From: Aliitabrizicola sp041905595
Lineage (GTDB): Bacteria; Pseudomonadota; Alphaproteobacteria; Rhodobacterales; Rhodobacteraceae
DNA length: 64,000 nt
Direction of reading: 5' to 3'
Assembly (NCBI GenBank): GCA_041905595.1
Contig: JAYRKT010000026.1
Coordinates: 4,074-68,073 of the forward strand
Of this stretch, positions 28,485-36,447 are shown one piece after another (the stretch's first letter is position 1; every line of letters begins with the position of its first letter). The notes beneath the pieces were generated by a model. It was not told the origin of the DNA. It ran no database searches and saw only the letters and a list, made by a program, of their open reading frames with translations. A program made the position numbers and the translations under genes.

Positions 28485-30950
28485 GTTGCCATTCTCGCGC
28501 TGGTAGTAACGCATGACATGCCTGCGCGCGGCCTCAAGGGTGATCGGCGCGAGGAAGACGCGCTCCTTCTTCGACAGCATGGCGTAGTTCGTGGAAAACC
28601 AGCCATCGATGGCGTCTGGCGTTACCGTACGTTCTTCGCCCCGAAGCACGGCCTTGTGGATGTCTTCAATGGTCTGGTGGACCAGGGTGCCGAACAGCAT
28701 CGGGCTGACGCGGATGGCGGCGAACTCCAGCTCCTTGAAGAAGCGGTACTGCTCGGCGCAGTTTTCGAACAGTGTGATGTGCGAGGTGAAGGAATACTCG
28801 CGCTTAAGGTTGATTTCCTTCACCTTTTGGAAGGTGAACTGGATCAGGTCCACCGTGCGCCAATCTGGAAGGGCGCGGAAGACATCCTCGAAATACTTTG
28901 AAGGCGACCGGCCGTGCCCGTGCCGTTCCTGCGCGGCGAGGACCAGGAGGTTCTGCGCCCGCGAAAACGCGGTGTAGTAGAGACGCCAGAAATCGAAGTG
29001 CTTGATGCTGTCCAGGGGCTCGAACCGGGCCTTCGACAGGTACCCACCTTCTTCGAGGAGTTCGTCCAGGTCGGTGTGCTGCTTGCGCGGCACCGCCTCC
29101 AGCGATCCGCACACGACCACGGGGAATTCGAGCCCCTTGGACTGGTGGATGGTCAGGAACGATACGCACCCCTTCGGCGCATACTCCGCCTCGTCCTCAT
29201 ACTCCCCGATGCCGCCTTCCTTGAGGAAGCGGAAGAACTGGTTGAACAGGTTCCGCAAGTCCCGTTCGAGGTACTCGGGGTTCAGAACCGTGACGTAGTG
29301 CAGGTACTCGAACTTGGTGATCAGCTTCGAGAAGGTCGCGAGGTTGCGGGCGGCGCGACCCTTGTCCACGCCCTGCATCGCGTCCTCGTCCAGGAATCGG
29401 GAGAACAGGTGGAACTGGAGGAGCTGGTAGAACAGGCCCGAGAACGCGTAGTCGGCGGTCTGGGTCAAGACAGCATGACGCTTGGCCAGCGGCCGAGCCC
29501 ATTCGAGCATTCGGCTATTTTCAGGCTTCCGCAGCTCGTCAGTGAATGCCTTGAAGCACTGGTGATCGTAATAGTCCCATATCGCCAGATGCGCACCTTC
29601 TGCCCACTGGCGCACCTTGGGGAACTGGGGGAAGAGAAAGATCAGCGCCCCGATCATCAAGCGGATTTCCTCGCGCTCGAAGAACATGTTGGAGCGTGGT
29701 GAATAGACCGGCACGCCTTTCGCTTCGAGGAAGCGTGCCAGGTCCAGAACCCGGTCGTTTTTCACCGAGCGGAAAAGGAAGGCGACCTGGTTCCAATCGG
29801 TCAGCCGACCGGAGTCCCGAAGTGCAGTCAGAAAGTCGAAAACTTCCGCGTGCCAGTTTTCGGTTTCGTCCTTTTCGTCAGATGCGCTCAGCCTGACGGT
29901 TGCTGGCACGGCGGGAAAGCTGTCCTCTCTTGGGACTATCTGCTTGGGGAAGCGAAAAGACCTGCCTTTTTCCTCCCAGTCCTGGCGCTCCATCCAAGCG
30001 TTGTAGAAATCGATGATCCCCGGATGCGAGCGGTAGTTCACGGTCAAGCGCACTTGCGTGCAAGCGCCTGGAGGGAAGAGCTGAGGGAACTCGAGGATGT
30101 TGCGGATCGTCGCGCCGCGAAAGCGGTAAAGACCTTGGTCATCATCGCCGACGACGCAAAGGTTCCTGCGGTCACCTGCCAAGAGTAGAAGGATTTGCTC
30201 CTGGATGGTGTTGGTGTCTTGATACTCGTCGACCATAAGGTGCGAGATCTTTTCCCGAAGTTTGGCCAATACTGCGGGATGTCGCCAAAGCAGTTGCAGT
30301 GCTTCATACTGGATGCCCGAGAAATCAAGGCAATTTGCTTCATTCAGAAGCACCTGATACTTTTTGAAACAACGTGCTAGCGCACGCACCGCAGGATCTG
30401 GTGCAGCCTCTAGGGCATCGGGATCCAACGCTTCTTCACTAACCTTGTTCAGCCATTTCATGAGCTGCTCAGACTGAGCCCACCGGCCGGTCTGGTCATC
30501 CCCCATTACCAGCTGGGCATCTGGAAGCTCCCGAAATTCCTTGATCTTCTGATAAAGGAAGTACTGCTGATCAAACTGATCAAAAAGCGTGAAGCTGCGC
30601 CTTAAGCGGGTGAACTCACGAAATTCCTCCAGTACGCGCAGGCAGATGGAGTGGAACGTACCAAGGTACATTTCATTCAGATTGAAGCGGATATCCAATT
30701 CAGTGAGTCGATTGGATATCCGAGTGGTCAGCTCCCGAGCCGCCTTGTCGGTGAATGTGACGATAAGGAAGCATTCCGCAGCGACCTTCTTCTCGGTGAT
30801 CAGGTGAACAATGCGTTCGACGAGCGTGAAGGTCTTACCAGATCCTGGGCCGGCGATAATTAGCACAGGTCCATCTGTATGCGTGATGGCCTGCAGCTGA
30901 CTGGAATTTGCCAATATTCTTGAGTCGTGCGCGGCGGGAGCGTTGATCAT
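28446..30950 (-). CDS. UvrD/PcrA-type SF1 ATP-dependent helicase, C-terminus truncated
   Basis: An 834-residue superfamily 1A helicase. Motifs in order: Walker A AGPGSGKT (about residue 33), VTFTDKAARELTTR, GTFHSICLRVL, Walker B DEYQDTN, GDDDQGLYRFRGA, VNYRSHPGI, TIHQSKGLEFPVVV and LYYTAFSRA. Near residue 770, FGTLVHQTIEDIHKAV begins a RecB/Cas4-like nuclease domain, but the frame ends some 55 residues later in unrelated TSHMQLERHL, so the nuclease core is lost. The start overlaps the RES toxin stop by 4 bases (ATGA), implying coupled translation. The likely original role was phage or DNA defence. Confidence 0.88.
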   Translation of the reverse strand: MINAPAAHDSRILANSSQLQAITHTDGPVLIIAGPGSGKTFTLVERIVHLITEKKVAAECFLIVTFTDKAARELTTRISNRLTELDIRFNLNEMYLGTFHSICLRVLEEFREFTRLRRSFTLFDQFDQQYFLYQKIKEFRELPDAQLVMGDDQTGRWAQSEQLMKWLNKVSEEALDPDALEAAPDPAVRALARCFKKYQVLLNEANCLDFSGIQYEALQLLWRHPAVLAKLREKISHLMVDEYQDTNTIQEQILLLLAGDRRNLCVVGDDDQGLYRFRGATIRNILEFPQLFPPGACTQVRLTVNYRSHPGIIDFYNAWMERQDWEEKGRSFRFPKQIVPREDSFPAVPATVRLSASDEKDETENWHAEVFDFLTALRDSGRLTDWNQVAFLFRSVKNDRVLDLARFLEAKGVPVYSPRSNMFFEREEIRLMIGALIFLFPQFPKVRQWAEGAHLAIWDYYDHQCFKAFTDELRKPENSRMLEWARPLAKRHAVLTQTADYAFSGLFYQLLQFHLFSRFLDEDAMQGVDKGRAARNLATFSKLITKFEYLHYVTVLNPEYLERDLRNLFNQFFRFLKEGGIGEYEDEAEYAPKGCVSFLTIHQSKGLEFPVVVCGSLEAVPRKQHTDLDELLEEGGYLSKARFEPLDSIKHFDFWRLYYTAFSRAQNLLVLAAQERHGHGRSPSKYFEDVFRALPDWRTVDLIQFTFQKVKEINLKREYSFTSHITLFENCAEQYRFFKELEFAAIRVSPMLFGTLVHQTIEDIHKAVLRGEERTVTPDAIDGWFSTNYAMLSKKERVFLAPITLEAARRHVMRYYQRENGNWDTSHMQLERHL

Positions 30951-31645
30951 CTATTGCGCTCCCCGATCCCAATCTCCCGTTTCTCATATATCGTCGCGAT
31001 CTGACGCCCATCCCAAACGTAGCAGAGGTGTCGCTCTTGACGTGCGCTGGAGAGCAGGGGCGGGCGAAACACAGCCACGCACTCGCCCCCGTTACGTCGC
31101 ACGCTGTCGTAGGCGACGCCGTTCGAGCCGTCTTTGCGCAGCGACTTCGCCAGGTGCTGGGACGCAGCGTAGTTGTCGTTGTGGTACACGAGCGGATAGG
31201 CCGCCTTCTGGCCCCGGAGATCATGCAGATCGCCAGCGAGGTCGACGACATAGACCCGCATGTCGAATTCCATGTGCGCCTGTTCGGTGGACCGCATGAA
31301 GTGCTCGCGGTGGTACTTCGTCTCGGCGATAGCTGTCTCTAAGTCGTTGGCGGCGTAGAACACGCCGAAGGTCCCGTCGGTGAAGCGACTCCCATCGGGA
31401 TTGAGGTGGGTGAAAGCCGCCATGATGATGCTTGTGCCGGGGCCGCTGATCCGGTCCTCTGAGGGCACGAGGCCGATTTTGCCCACTTCATCGCGCAGGC
31501 GAGGGTTGGTCAGCGATTCCAACTCGAAAACGGCTTCGAGGTCATCCGGCTCGGTCACCCGCTCGAACAGCTGAATCGGCGGAAACCGGCTGGGGATGAT
31601 CCGCCAGCACGGCTTCCAGTCGATGCGGGCAACCGGCAGCGTCAT
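30947..31645 (-). CDS. RES-domain toxin
   Basis: A 232-residue RES-family protein, the toxin half of a RES-Xre pair. Characterised RES toxins ADP-ribosylate a host target or deplete NAD. Conserved residues are in place: Arg in WRIIPSRF, the Tyr/Glu segment FYAANDLETAIAETKYHRE and the Ser in VAYDSVRRNGGECV. The start at 31645 overlaps the antitoxin stop by 4 bases; the longer frame to 31774 is out of register with the family and rejected. Unusually, its own stop overlaps the helicase start, which places the toxin-antitoxin pair at the head of a defence-like operon. Confidence 0.88.
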   Translation of the reverse strand: MTLPVARIDWKPCWRIIPSRFPPIQLFERVTEPDDLEAVFELESLTNPRLRDEVGKIGLVPSEDRISGPGTSIIMAAFTHLNPDGSRFTDGTFGVFYAANDLETAIAETKYHREHFMRSTEQAHMEFDMRVYVVDLAGDLHDLRGQKAAYPLVYHNDNYAASQHLAKSLRKDGSNGVAYDSVRRNGGECVAVFRPPLLSSARQERHLCYVWDGRQIATIYEKREIGIGERNR

Positions 31646-32046
31646 GCCCAACCGCCTCGCTGAGCGTCCAGGTACTGCCGCACGACGAATAGGTCCGCGA
31701 CCTGGCCTGACAGCATCCGATCGAGCGCCGACTTCCCGGCGAAGACGGGGGCCTGGTTCGGCCGCTTGACCCAAGCGTCAGCGGCCGTCTCGTCAGGTAG
31801 CAGGATCTGAAGCGCCTTGTAGACGCCCAGAATGTAGGAAATGCGCTCCAGTGTGTCCTTCGGCAGCGCGGTGTTCGGGTCCTTCTTCCACTTGAAGAAC
31901 GTTGAGCGCGCAGTCACTCCGAGAAGCGTCATTTGCTCGTCGACCGACAGGTCCCATAGCTCGGCAATGCGAAAAAACGTACGCAGCGCGGGTCCGGAAA
32001 GGCCCCTGCGATCAATCGCTGGTGCTGGTTGTCCGTGCGAAGCCAT
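31642..32046 (-). CDS. Xre/MbcA/ParS-type antitoxin
   Basis: A 134-residue antitoxin. The middle is an Xre-like helix-turn-helix (WDLSVDEQMTLLGVTARSTFF, here abbreviated by its ends, about residues 30-50). The C-terminal toxin-binding domain contains WVKRPNQAPVFAGKSALDRM. The ATG at 32046 is preferred over 32088, because a GGAG site lies 8 bases before it and the upstream ATG falls inside the predicted promoter/operator. It should neutralise the RES toxin and repress its own promoter through the palindrome at 32079-32100. Confidence 0.87.
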   Translation of the reverse strand: MASHGQPAPAIDRRGLSGPALRTFFRIAELWDLSVDEQMTLLGVTARSTFFKWKKDPNTALPKDTLERISYILGVYKALQILLPDETAADAWVKRPNQAPVFAGKSALDRMLSGQVADLFVVRQYLDAQRGGWA

Positions 32047-32078
32047 GGCATTGCTCCATATTCGCATAATAATGTCAG

Positions 32079-32100
32079 CATAGTCCATATTTGGACTATG
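32079..32100 (-). promoter_or_regulatory. Xre operator embedded in promoter
   Basis: A perfect inverted repeat, CATAGTCCA (32079-32087) and TGGACTATG (32092-32100), with 4 bases between. On the minus strand a TTGCCA -35 and a TATGCT -10, spaced by 16 bases, enclose it. Antitoxin binding would occlude RNA polymerase, the usual autorepression of toxin-antitoxin operons. Confidence 0.7.
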
Positions 32101-32147
32101 GCAAGGCGAACATTTGGGAGAGAGAGAAAATCCGCCTCTGGAGGCCT

Positions 32148-32639
32148 TCAGTCAACGAGCGGGTAGGCAAGCCTGCAAGCTTTCCCTGCTTTTGCATCGG
32201 CTCCGTGCTCCAATTTCTCCAGCGTTGGAGCCTCCGGAAAACCCGACGCTGTTCCTTGGCCGAACTGGCTGAGCTGATCAATCCACTCCAACGGGAACGG
32301 CTCCAAGAGCCTTGTCAGCGTTACCTCCGGCCCCTGCTTCCCGTCCGGGATCGCCTCGACAAAGCACGGCGCCAGCAGGGTCAAACGCAGGATACGGGTC
32401 ATGTAGGACGGTGCGATGTCCTCGCTCTCGGCCAGTTCGGCGATAGTAGCGAACGCGCCCGACTCTAGCATGCGCTTCCAACGAAACGCGCGGGCCAGTG
32501 CCTTGACCAGCGTGTTGTCGGTCCGCGGCGGGTGCGTGGCGCCTTCGGGCATCTGCATCTCCTTCTTCCCGCCGCGCTTCACGATGCGGAACGGGACATG
32601 GAGCGTCACGGTGTCCGGTATCGGCGACCCACGGCTCAT
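32148..32639 (-). CDS. Recombinase-associated HTH protein, module B
   Basis: A 163-residue basic protein that starts inside the recombinase stop codon (4-base ATGA overlap). The conserved part is FRIVKRGGKKEMQMPEG, then LVKALARAFRWKRMLESG and the helix-turn-helix-like ATIAELAESEDIAPSYMTRILRL. Proteins of this kind regularly follow large serine recombinases of alphaproteobacterial elements. The last 35 residues are low in family character. A DNA-binding or recombination-directionality role is possible but unproven. Confidence 0.78.
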   Translation of the reverse strand: MSRGSPIPDTVTLHVPFRIVKRGGKKEMQMPEGATHPPRTDNTLVKALARAFRWKRMLESGAFATIAELAESEDIAPSYMTRILRLTLLAPCFVEAIPDGKQGPEVTLTRLLEPFPLEWIDQLSQFGQGTASGFPEAPTLEKLEHGADAKAGKACRLAYPLVD

Positions 32640-33961
32640 GCGGCCTCTCCGATACTGCCGGCCAGCATCTCTCGGGCGAGCCCGCCAAGACCATCCACAC
32701 GAAGCTGGACATTCAGCCCGTCAATGTTGATCTCCGCGCGCTCGACCAGCAGCGCCACGATGCGCGCCTGCTCGGCGGGGAAGAGTTCGTCCCACAACGG
32801 GTCGAGCTGCTGCAGGGCCGCGCGGGCGTCGGTCTCGGTGATGTAGTCGGCTTGGGTGCGTGCCGCCTTCCATGTCCCCGCCACGATCTCCGGCTGCCGG
32901 AACACGGCGCGGAGCTGGTCGATGACGGCGGCCTCGATCTCGCCCGCGGGCACGCGGCCGACCAGGCAGGATCCTGCGCCATGCTTCAGCACCGTCTGGC
33001 TGACATAGTAGCGGTAGAGCCGCCCGTCCTTGCGGGTGTGGGTAGGCGAGAAGGCCGCGCCGTCCGGCCCGAACAGCAGCCCCTTCAGCAGCGCGGGCGT
33101 GTCGGCGCGTGTGCGGGCGGCGCGCTTTCGTGGGCTCTCCTGCAGGATCACGTGAACCCGGTCCCAGATCTCGCGGTCGATGATCGCGTCGTGCTCGCCG
33201 GGATAGCTGTCGCCCTTGTGGACCGCCTCGCCGACATAGGCCCGGTTCGACAGCATCCGGTAGAGATACTTCTTGTCGATCGGGTTGCCGTTCGGTGTGC
33301 GAATGTCGCGCGCGCCGACCTCGCGGGCCAGCACCGTGCAGGTTCCGATCTCCAAAAACCGAGCGAAGATCCAGCGGACATGTTCGGCACGTTCCTCGTC
33401 GATGACCAGCTTGCGGTTCTCGACGCGGTAGCCAAAGGGCGGCACCCCGCCCATCCACATGCCCTTGCGCCGAGAAGCGGCGACCTTGTCGCGGATGCGT
33501 TCGGCGGTGACCTCGCGCTCGAACTGGGCGAAGCTCAGCAGGATGTTCAGCGTCAGCCGGCCCATGGAGGTCGTCGTGTTGAACGACTGCGTCACCGAGA
33601 CGAAGGTCACGCCATTGCGGTCGAACACCTCGACCAGCCTGGCGAAGTCTGCAAGCGAGCGGCTCAGGCGATCGATCTTGTAGACCACCACCACGTCGAC
33701 CAACCCGTCCTCGATGTCGGCCATCAGCCGCTTCAGGCCGGGGCGCTCCAGCGTACCGCCAGAGATGCCGCCATCGTCATACTGGTCGCGGACCAGCACC
33801 CATCCCTCCGAGCGCTGGCTGGCGATATAGGCCTCGCAGGCGTCCCTCTGGGCATGGAGCGAGTTGAACTCCTGATCCAGGCCCTCCTCGGAGGATTTCC
33901 TTGTGTAGACCGCGCAGCGGAGCTTGCGGACGATCGTCTCGGTCCTGACCGGAGCATTCAT
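32636..33961 (-). CDS. Large serine recombinase, module B
   Basis: A 441-residue serine recombinase, paralogous to the one at 5.7-7.3 kb. The catalytic Ser is in YTRKSSEEG near residue 23. YDDGGISGGTLERPGLKRL, KIDRLSRSLADF and FAQFEREVTAERIRDKVAAS are shared almost verbatim with module A. The recombinase domain (YLYRMLSNRAYVGEAVHKGD) and a shorter C-terminal domain follow. It overlaps both neighbours by 4 bases in a coupled operon. It probably moves module B with its cargo. Confidence 0.93.
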   Translation of the reverse strand: MNAPVRTETIVRKLRCAVYTRKSSEEGLDQEFNSLHAQRDACEAYIASQRSEGWVLVRDQYDDGGISGGTLERPGLKRLMADIEDGLVDVVVVYKIDRLSRSLADFARLVEVFDRNGVTFVSVTQSFNTTTSMGRLTLNILLSFAQFEREVTAERIRDKVAASRRKGMWMGGVPPFGYRVENRKLVIDEERAEHVRWIFARFLEIGTCTVLAREVGARDIRTPNGNPIDKKYLYRMLSNRAYVGEAVHKGDSYPGEHDAIIDREIWDRVHVILQESPRKRAARTRADTPALLKGLLFGPDGAAFSPTHTRKDGRLYRYYVSQTVLKHGAGSCLVGRVPAGEIEAAVIDQLRAVFRQPEIVAGTWKAARTQADYITETDARAALQQLDPLWDELFPAEQARIVALLVERAEINIDGLNVQLRVDGLGGLAREMLAGSIGEAA

Positions 33962-34413
33962 GCGCGGTTCCTGTGGTTCTTGAGACCGAAGAAGGTCCAG
34001 CCATTCCAGCGCGTGCCGGTGATGGCGCGGGCGATGGCCGAGAGCGACTTGTAGGGCCGCCCCTGCCAGTCGAAGCCATCGGCCGTAACGGTGACGATCT
34101 GCTCAACCCCCTGCCATTCGCGGATCAGCCGCGTGCCGGTGATCGGGCGATCACGGTCAGCGCGAAGCCGGCTCTTCTTCCGGTCCCCGCCGTCCAGCTC
34201 CTCGCCGAGCCGCTCAAGCCGCCGGACCGTCTCGGGCTTCAGCCCGCCATAGGCGAGTTCCTGGATGCGGTAGGCCAGGCGGGATTCAAGGTAGCGGCGG
34301 TTGAAGGGCGGCGGCTCGCTGTCGAAGAGGTCGCGCCACTGCTTCTTCAGGTCCGGTGTCGGGATCGTCTTCAGCGCGGCCAGGCGCGCGGGGATCGGGT
34401 CATGCGTCGTCAT
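33958..34413 (-). CDS. DUF2924 family protein, module B
   Basis: A 151-residue homologue of the module A DUF2924 protein: FNRRYLESRLAYRIQELAYG, TGTRLIREWQGVEQIVTV and PYKSLSAIARAITGTRWNGW with a C-terminal FFGLKN. The start at 34413 is chosen because it overlaps the small upstream gene by 4 bases and the family alignment begins there. The function is not established; constant linkage to the recombinase suggests a partner. Confidence 0.85.
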   Translation of the reverse strand: MTTHDPIPARLAALKTIPTPDLKKQWRDLFDSEPPPFNRRYLESRLAYRIQELAYGGLKPETVRRLERLGEELDGGDRKKSRLRADRDRPITGTRLIREWQGVEQIVTVTADGFDWQGRPYKSLSAIARAITGTRWNGWTFFGLKNHRNRA

Positions 34414-34604
34414 GCGGGTCTCCGGTGAGTTGGAGTTGCATGACCGCTCCGGTGCCGGGCGGAGGGAAGCGAACTTTCTCCGACATCCGCGGATAGATCG
34501 CTTGACTGGCGGCGGTGGAGACGAACCAGGCCGGCGGCTAGCAGCCGGCAGAGTTCGGCGCGACGCTCGGCGGGCGACATCAGGGCGGCGGGGTAAGGGT
34601 TCAT
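34410..34604 (-). CDS. Small conserved element protein, module B
   Basis: A 64-residue protein beginning MNPYPAALMSPAERRAELCR and continuing LLAAGLVRLHRRQSS. The Pro-Ala/Glu-Arg-Arg-Ala-Glu core is one I associate with small proteins of these recombinase operons. It overlaps both neighbours by 4 bases, so it is very probably translated. No function is known. Confidence 0.7.
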   Translation of the reverse strand: MNPYPAALMSPAERRAELCRLLAAGLVRLHRRQSSDLSADVGESSLPSARHRSGHATPTHRRPA

Positions 34605-34795
34605 GCCGCGCCTTGCTCCCAGGCTCGGGTCTCGTAGTTTCGGATTTCGTCGATGGCATAGACGACGCGGCCACCGAGCTTCAGCCAGGCCGGCCCGGTC
34701 CGGAGCTTGCGCCAGCGTTGCAGGGTGCGCTGCGAGAGATGCCAGCGGGTGGCGAGCTGACGTTCGGTGAGAAAGGGGGAAGAAGGATCTGGCAT
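34601..34795 (-). CDS. Excisionase/MerR-like helix-turn-helix protein, module B
   Basis: A 64-residue winged-helix protein: FLTERQLATRWHLSQRTLQR, then WRKLRTGPAWLKLGGRVVYA and a short C-terminal helix. This is the helix-turn-helix 17/excisionase fold that controls integrase direction or element transcription. The start at 34795 is chosen on family length. It heads the tightly coupled operon ending in the recombinase and HTH protein. Confidence 0.8.
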   Translation of the reverse strand: MPDPSSPFLTERQLATRWHLSQRTLQRWRKLRTGPAWLKLGGRVVYAIDEIRNYETRAWEQGAA

Positions 34796-34925
34796 GCGGG
34801 CCTCGCTGCAGAGGGTTGCGGTACTGCAGCGAGGATGTCGCAAGGCGGCAGGTGTTGTCGTCGGACGCCCGGATGACCCGTGCGGGTCTCAGGGAGGACA
34901 ACCGGGCGACCGACAGGTGACGGGA

Positions 34926-35834
34926 TCAGAGGTTCAGGCGGTAGTAACCGCGCTTGTCCGAGACGATGAGATCCCTCCAGGCCGGTAAGCGGCGGAACAA
35001 GCCGGAAATCTTCTCGGTATCAAATCCAACTCGGTCCCGGAGGTCGTTCAGATGCACCCAACGATGCTTGGTTTGACTAGCCTCGTGCAGCACCTGCACG
35101 ATCGAGGCCTGCAGCGGTGTGAGGGAATAGTCCCGGGTTCCCAGGCTCACATGCTCGTAAGTGGCATCGGCTGAGAATTCAGTGGGTGCAGGAGCATTGT
35201 TTGTGGCAGGCGGAGTCCCCGGAGTACTCGGCGTGGGATCTGCACCATCGGCTAGCGGCACGTCGGGAAATGCCGCGGCGTCCCTGACAAAGGGTGCGAT
35301 GTTTCGCGGGGGATCGGCCGGGAGAAAGAACTGGACGGACTCGAAGGTGAAGCCTTCCGCCTCGAGCGTGTCTGAAGTCCAATCGTAGTAAAGCCCCGGC
35401 AGGGAATAGGTCTCGGGCGGCAGGATGATCCGCCGGCCGATTGATGCCGGCGACCAATCGATCGACGAGGAAAGGAGATCGCCTCGGCGCAATCTGTCGA
35501 ACAATGCTTCCTGCAGGGCTTGGGTTTGGTGTGCGAGGCGGCGATGGGCCTCGTAGGGGTCGTGATGGAACTTCAGGATCCGGATCTCGGCCTGGACCAT
35601 GCGGAAGGCGGCTGGGTCGGACCACAGCTCCAGCGCCGTCTCGAAGTTGCAGCCGGAAGCCTTGGCGTTGCCGAAGAACATCGCTGTCAAATGACACCTT
35701 TCATGTTGTTGCGACGAGAGGGAGAACAAAAGAGGACTCAAAGCATCGGCGCACTCGCGCAGCCCGTCAACCGTTTCCGGGAATGTCCGCCGCTTCTTAA
35801 CCGCCAACTGTCGGCAAATGACGGCATTTGACAT
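34926..35834 (-). CDS. Hypothetical protein with C-terminal winged-helix-like region, module B
   Basis: A 302-residue protein that I do not recognise. The N-terminal half is helical (FETALELWSDPAAFRMVQAE, EAHRRLAHQTQALQEALFDRL). A Pro/Thr-rich linker covers about residues 195-220. The last 75 residues (SLTPLQASIVQVLHEASQTK, then DLRDRVGFDTEKISGLFRRL) look like a winged helix resembling plasmid or element regulators. The first ATG lies inside a 17-bp palindrome with no clear ribosome-binding site, so the real start may be Met-52 (35681). It lies 130 bases upstream of the excisionase-like gene. Confidence 0.7.
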   Translation of the reverse strand: MSNAVICRQLAVKKRRTFPETVDGLRECADALSPLLFSLSSQQHERCHLTAMFFGNAKASGCNFETALELWSDPAAFRMVQAEIRILKFHHDPYEAHRRLAHQTQALQEALFDRLRRGDLLSSSIDWSPASIGRRIILPPETYSLPGLYYDWTSDTLEAEGFTFESVQFFLPADPPRNIAPFVRDAAAFPDVPLADGADPTPSTPGTPPATNNAPAPTEFSADATYEHVSLGTRDYSLTPLQASIVQVLHEASQTKHRWVHLNDLRDRVGFDTEKISGLFRRLPAWRDLIVSDKRGYYRLNL

Positions 35835-35844
35835 ATATTGTCAA
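35828..35844. promoter_or_regulatory. 17-bp palindrome at the start of the hypothetical gene
   Basis: TTGACA and TGTCAA flank TATAT in perfect symmetry, and the first possible start codon of the minus-strand gene is inside. It may be an operator. Twelve of its bases (TATATTGTCAAT, with 35845) also occur in the GntR-type operators at 59.0-59.1 kb, which may be chance. Confidence 0.4.
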
Positions 35845-35845
35845 T

Positions 35846-36447
35846 CTTTTCAGATATTTACGAAATAGGTAAACTTTCCTTGTTCGCCCCTTGTTCTCAT
35901 CGGCGGACCCATCTGGCGGAGGGTTTTCATGACCGTGGCGCCAGGTCGGACCGGCACACCACGGGGCGGGGACACATGCCAGGCGCAGTCCGAAAGGCCG
36001 AAGCGCGTCCCCCGGCGCCAGACCCGGCGTCGCAAGTAGCGGCCGACCTCGAGGCGTGGGTGAATGCGCCCTCGGGGGCCTAAGCGACGGGGCGGCTCCA
36101 GCCGACACGGACAGCTGACGGCAGCGGGGACCAACCTCGGCAAAACGCCGGGGCTGGTCGTCCTGTGCCGTCACTCAAGGACTCACCAACCGACATCTGG
36201 ACTGGTTAAGAGGAATCGCGCGCGAGCCGAAACTCCGACGGGCGCGGCGGCGGCCCCCGGCAGCCAGCCCGCCGCAAGCGTCGGGGCAAAATGGTAGCGC
36301 CGCATTCAGATGGGCTCATGGCGGAAGGTGACGCCCCCTGTCGAATAGTGTCATTCTTACAATGGGTTAGGCGATCTGATAGACTTGGGATCAGGCAGAG
36401 ACACCCGCGAATTTCTGCAGGCGGGGGATGGCAGGAGAGCAGAGGCC
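35846..36447. other. Divergent intergenic region of module B
   Basis: About 600 bases between the minus-strand hypothetical/recombinase genes and the plus-strand methyltransferase. I see no supported gene. A frame from 36385 (TTG) runs into the methyltransferase, but the added residues are not family-like. Confidence 0.45.

Noticed and set aside
35834..35845. Third operator of the GntR regulator
   Set aside because: Twelve of sixteen bases match, but it lies 23 kb away at an unrelated mobile-element gene and is explained as well by its own symmetric palindrome.
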